Below are positions 16,765 to 18,771 of a stretch of DNA of 18,771 bases, in pieces (the first letter of the stretch is position 1; each line of letters begins with the position of its first letter). The stretch lies in NCBI GenBank assembly GCA_947624405.1, contig CANQKB010000017.1:1-18771 (forward strand). Reading direction: 5' to 3'. Position numbers and translations under genes: made by a program. The stretch is from an uncultured Clostridia bacterium (lineage in GTDB: Bacteria; Bacillota; Clostridia; TANB77; CAG-508). The notes under the pieces were generated by a model. It had not been told where the DNA came from, did not search any database, and saw only the letters and a program-made list of their open reading frames with translations.

Positions 16765-17542
16765 TTAATTTGGTGAATAATATACCTCTTGACTATTTAA
16801 ATGTACTGTGCCTATTTCTCCTTTATTTTGTTCGATAAAGAAATTTATCCATTCCATTTTTACACTTAAATCTGATGTATCTCCTAACATAATTGTTTTA
16901 TTTTCTTCTGTAAATTCTAATATGTAATTTTTATCATCTTCAATATTTATGCTTGTTAGTTTTGCATTTATTTCGTTATTTGTAATACCATCTGTTATTT
17001 TTATTATATCATTAAATTTTTCTAAATCTGTTTCGTTTATTCTTTCTCCTATAGGTGTATTTTCAAGATCGGTTGTCATTCCTTTTATCAACAATACGCC
17101 TGGATTTGCTATACTTGATTCTAGTATATATCCATTTTTATCTAAATGATAATATTTTCCGATTCATTTCTGCAGTATATACCATATATCTTTCTTTTAC
17201 TGTTATTTCAACTGTTCCTGGATATATATTTTTTACTTCCACACTTTCCACATATGGATCCTTCTCTATTTTATTTTGATCCGCACCTTTTACTTTTATT
17301 TCTGTTATATTGAATACTGGAGAAACAAATAGAAAAACTATTATTCCACCTGCAATTAATATACAAAGAATTATTTTTAAAATTATTTTCAATATTTTCC
17401 ATATATTGTTTTTTTTCTTTTTTTTCTGTTTTTTTGATTTTTTATTATTTGTGGAAGGTTTGTCCTTATTTTTCTTTGTATTATACCCTATTATTATCTC
17501 TTCATCTATATTGTATTTACTATTTTGCTTTTTTTTAGGCAT
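16765..17542 (-). CDS. ftsQ: Cell division protein FtsQ/DivIB, one CGG +1 site
   Basis: FtsQ is a bitopic membrane protein of the divisome that joins FtsL and FtsB. With the +1 shift it is 258 aa. It has a long Lys-rich cytoplasmic part (1-50, with runs of Lys), one membrane segment (about 52-73), a POTRA domain starting FNITEIKVKG, then DPYVESVEVKNIYPGTVEITVKER and the beta domain. CGG at codon 128 lies in N-G-K-Y-Y-H-L-D-K-N-G-Y-I-L, a recognisable FtsQ motif once C is skipped. The POTRA domain looks about 30-40 residues short between KVKGADQNK and KDPYV. The start is ATG 17542 after GGGAGG. It lies between murA and ylxW, as in other Firmicutes. Confidence 0.9.
17159..17161 (-). other. CGG +1 recoding site in ftsQ
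   Basis: Zero frame reads ATG AAT CGG AAA ATA and stops seven codons after the CGG. With C skipped it reads AAT GGA AAA TAT TAT CAT TTA GAT, giving N-G-K-Y-Y-H-L-D and the FtsQ beta domain. Confidence 0.9.
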
Positions 17543-17729
17543 CGACTTTCCTCCCTTCAGTTATTTTATTTAAAATATTTGATTTACTTTTTTTATTGTA
17601 TAAGGAAAATCCTCAATTATCTTAAATTTATATAGAATTTTCCATATACAACAATTTGTGTAATATTGGCAAAGAAATTTTAGATATACTAGTGTTCCAA
17701 CTCTTCATTTTCATTAATTATCAATTTTT
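17543..17729 (-). other. Gap between murA and ftsQ
   Basis: An AT-rich gap of 187 bases. GGAAAAT and ATTTTCC on the minus strand could form a weak hairpin about 40 bases apart. No clear promoter with correct spacing and no small gene was found. It ends with a strong GGGAGG for ftsQ. Confidence 0.4.
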
Positions 17730-18674
17730 TCATATATTTTTTAATTTGATATTTGCTCCTAGACTATTTAGTTTTTTATCAAGATTTTCATACCCTCTTA
17801 AAATATATTTTGCATTGTCTATTTGTGTTTTTCCCTTAGCATTAAGTCCTGCAACTATAAGTGAGGCTCCTCCCCTTAAATCTGTTGCACTAATATTGGC
17901 ACCATATAATCTTTTAGTTCCTTTTATTACACATATTTTTCCTTCTACCGTCATTTTTGCACCCATTTTGCGAAGTTCATTTACATATTTGTATCTATTT
18001 TCAAATATATTTTCAATTATTAATGATGTTCCTTTTGCTGTTGTTAGCATACTTGCGAACACTGATTGCATATCAGTTGGGAATCCTGGATATGGCATTG
18101 TTTTTATTTGAATGCTTTTTAATTTCTTAGGTGCACTTAGCAATATTGTATTCTTTTCTGTTAATATTTGGCACCCACTTTCTTCTAATTTGTGTAATAC
18201 CGATGTTAAATGCTCTGGCAAAACTTTCTTTAGCAATACTTTACCTCCACTTTGTGCAACAGCTGAAAGTATTGTCCCTGCTTCTATTCTATCAGGCATT
18301 ATACAGTAACTTGTATCTTTTAACCTCTTTACTCCTATGATTTTTATTATATTACTTCCAGCTCCATACACCTTTGCTCCCATTCTATTTAAAAAGTTTG
18401 CAAGGTCTACTATTTCTGGTTCCATTGCTGCATTTGATATTTCAGTTTTGCCTTCTGCTAAAACTGAAAGTAGCATTATATTTTCTGTTGCTCCAACACT
18501 TGGAAAATCTAAATGTATGTTTGTTGGTGTAATTTTATCTATTTCACATGTTATAAAGCCTGCTTCTTCTCTTATATTTGTTCCAAGCTCTTTAAATGCT
18601 TTTAAGTGTAAATCTATTGGTCTTGCACCAATATCACACCCACCTGTTTGTGATAGTTTGTGGATACATAAATT
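17730..18674 (-). CDS. murA: UDP-N-acetylglucosamine 1-carboxyvinyltransferase, 5' end broken
   Basis: MurA transfers enolpyruvate from PEP to UDP-GlcNAc, the first committed step of peptidoglycan synthesis. About 310 residues are present: TGGCDIGARPIDLHLKAF with the PEP-binding Cys, LDFPSVGATENIML, AAMEPEIVDLANFLNRMGA, IMPDRIEAGT, PYPGFPTDMQS, ENRYKYVNELRKMGA and the C-terminal DLRGGASLIVAGL. The frame is intact to the stop at 17730. Upstream it meets a stop (18675-18677), and no frame between there and the window edge encodes the expected MurA residues before the PGGC-like block. The N-terminal ~107 residues are therefore missing through a rearrangement or misassembly near 18660-18680. No CGG is at this break, so it is a different kind of defect. 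Confidence 0.9.
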   Translation of the reverse strand, partial: NLCIHKLSQTGGCDIGARPIDLHLKAFKELGTNIREEAGFITCEIDKITPTNIHLDFPSVGATENIMLLSVLAEGKTEISNAAMEPEIVDLANFLNRMGAKVYGAGSNIIKIIGVKRLKDTSYCIMPDRIEAGTILSAVAQSGGKVLLKKVLPEHLTSVLHKLEESGCQILTEKNTILLSAPKKLKSIQIKTMPYPGFPTDMQSVFASMLTTAKGTSLIIENIFENRYKYVNELRKMGAKMTVEGKICVIKGTKRLYGANISATDLRGGASLIVAGLNAKGKTQIDNAKYILRGYENLDKKLNSLGANIKLKNI

Positions 18675-18771
18675 TTAAGTGAAACGCTAATCCCCCATTT
18701 TCATATAATTCATTATACATCATATCGCTTAAATTGTACAAGTCTTTTTCTTCTTTTTTTATCTCCTTTGG
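18634..18771 (-). other. Open frame of unknown nature upstream of broken murA
   Basis: An uninterrupted minus-strand frame of 45 codons runs in from the window edge and ends in TGA inside the murA frame. It is acidic and Lys-rich and contains DMMYNELYENGGLAFHLKF. I do not recognise it, and it does not resemble the N-terminal part of MurA. It may be the end of another gene joined here, or contig-end sequence. Confidence 0.35.

Noticed and set aside
746..17161. Classical slippery-site -1 or +1 frameshifting with a stimulatory hairpin
   Set aside because: No common heptamer, upstream anti-Shine-Dalgarno match or downstream hairpin was seen by eye at the nine sites; codons before CGG are all but unrelated.
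746..17161. Simple sense reassignment of CGG to another amino acid
   Set aside because: Reading CGG as any single amino acid leaves the downstream frame wrong, with stops within a few codons at most sites. Only skipping a base restores the proteins.
304..17542. Treating murD, gerA, gerC, pflA, ylxX, ylxW and ftsQ as pseudogenes
   Set aside because: Apart from the single C before glycine, each gene keeps intact motifs and frame on both sides, and several (murD, ftsQ) are normally essential. Decay would give varied lesions.
8500..18700. Long open frames opposite ftsZ, ftsA, pth, rng and murA (for example 12955-13593 on plus)
   Set aside because: They lie antisense to well-supported genes, lack ribosome sites and have the hydrophobic/Ser-rich composition typical of antisense frames of AT-rich genes.
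1..18771. CRISPR array, tRNA, rRNA, insertion sequence or prophage genes
   Set aside because: No regularly spaced repeat array, no cloverleaf-like sequence and no transposase, integrase or phage protein was found on either strand.
18634..18771. A tenth CGG site explaining the murA break
   Set aside because: There is no CGG on the coding strand here, and the upstream sequence does not encode the MurA N-terminal region in any frame.

Overview
The window looks like a low-GC, spore-forming, fermentative Clostridia-type Firmicute. It holds a GerA/GerB/GerC germinant-receptor operon, the sporulation inhibitor BofA, pyruvate formate-lyase with its activase, and the division/cell-wall cluster murA-ftsQ-ylxW-ylxX-sbp-ftsA-ftsZ in the Bacillus/Clostridium order. 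Nothing in the window places it below class level.

Layout. 1-303 is non-coding with a structured inverted repeat and a terminator. 304-2279 (minus): an unnamed spore-type protein and murD. 2430-6640 (plus): gerA-gerB-gerC. 6700-8728 (minus): pth-rng-bofA. 8891-12017 (plus): pflB, a structured repeat, pflA. 12093-18674 (minus): murA (5' end broken), ftsQ, two DUF881 genes, sbp, ftsA, ftsZ and a small GC-richer gene that looks foreign.

The striking feature is translational. Eight genes appear broken by one extra base, one of them (gerA) twice. All nine breaks are the same event: an in-frame CGG codon at which the conserved protein continues only if one base (C) is skipped, so that the next codon read is GGN (glycine). 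The sites are in the unnamed spore gene, murD, gerA (two), gerC, pflA, ylxX, ylxW and ftsQ. In roughly 5,600 codons of native-looking genes I found no in-frame CGG read as ordinary arginine, while CGT, CGA, CGC, AGA and AGG are used. About fourteen CGG trinucleotides lie out of frame in the same genes and disturb nothing. The only zero-frame CGG read as Arg is in the foreign-looking small gene at 12093-12314.

The simplest reading is that CGG has lost its arginine meaning and acts as a genome-wide +1 recoding signal, either as a quadruplet CGGN decoded as Gly or as a starved codon where the ribosome skips C. A systematic sequence artefact must be excluded, but it explains poorly why all nine extra bases sit exactly at a codon boundary before glycine. 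CDS coordinates below span the full recoded genes.
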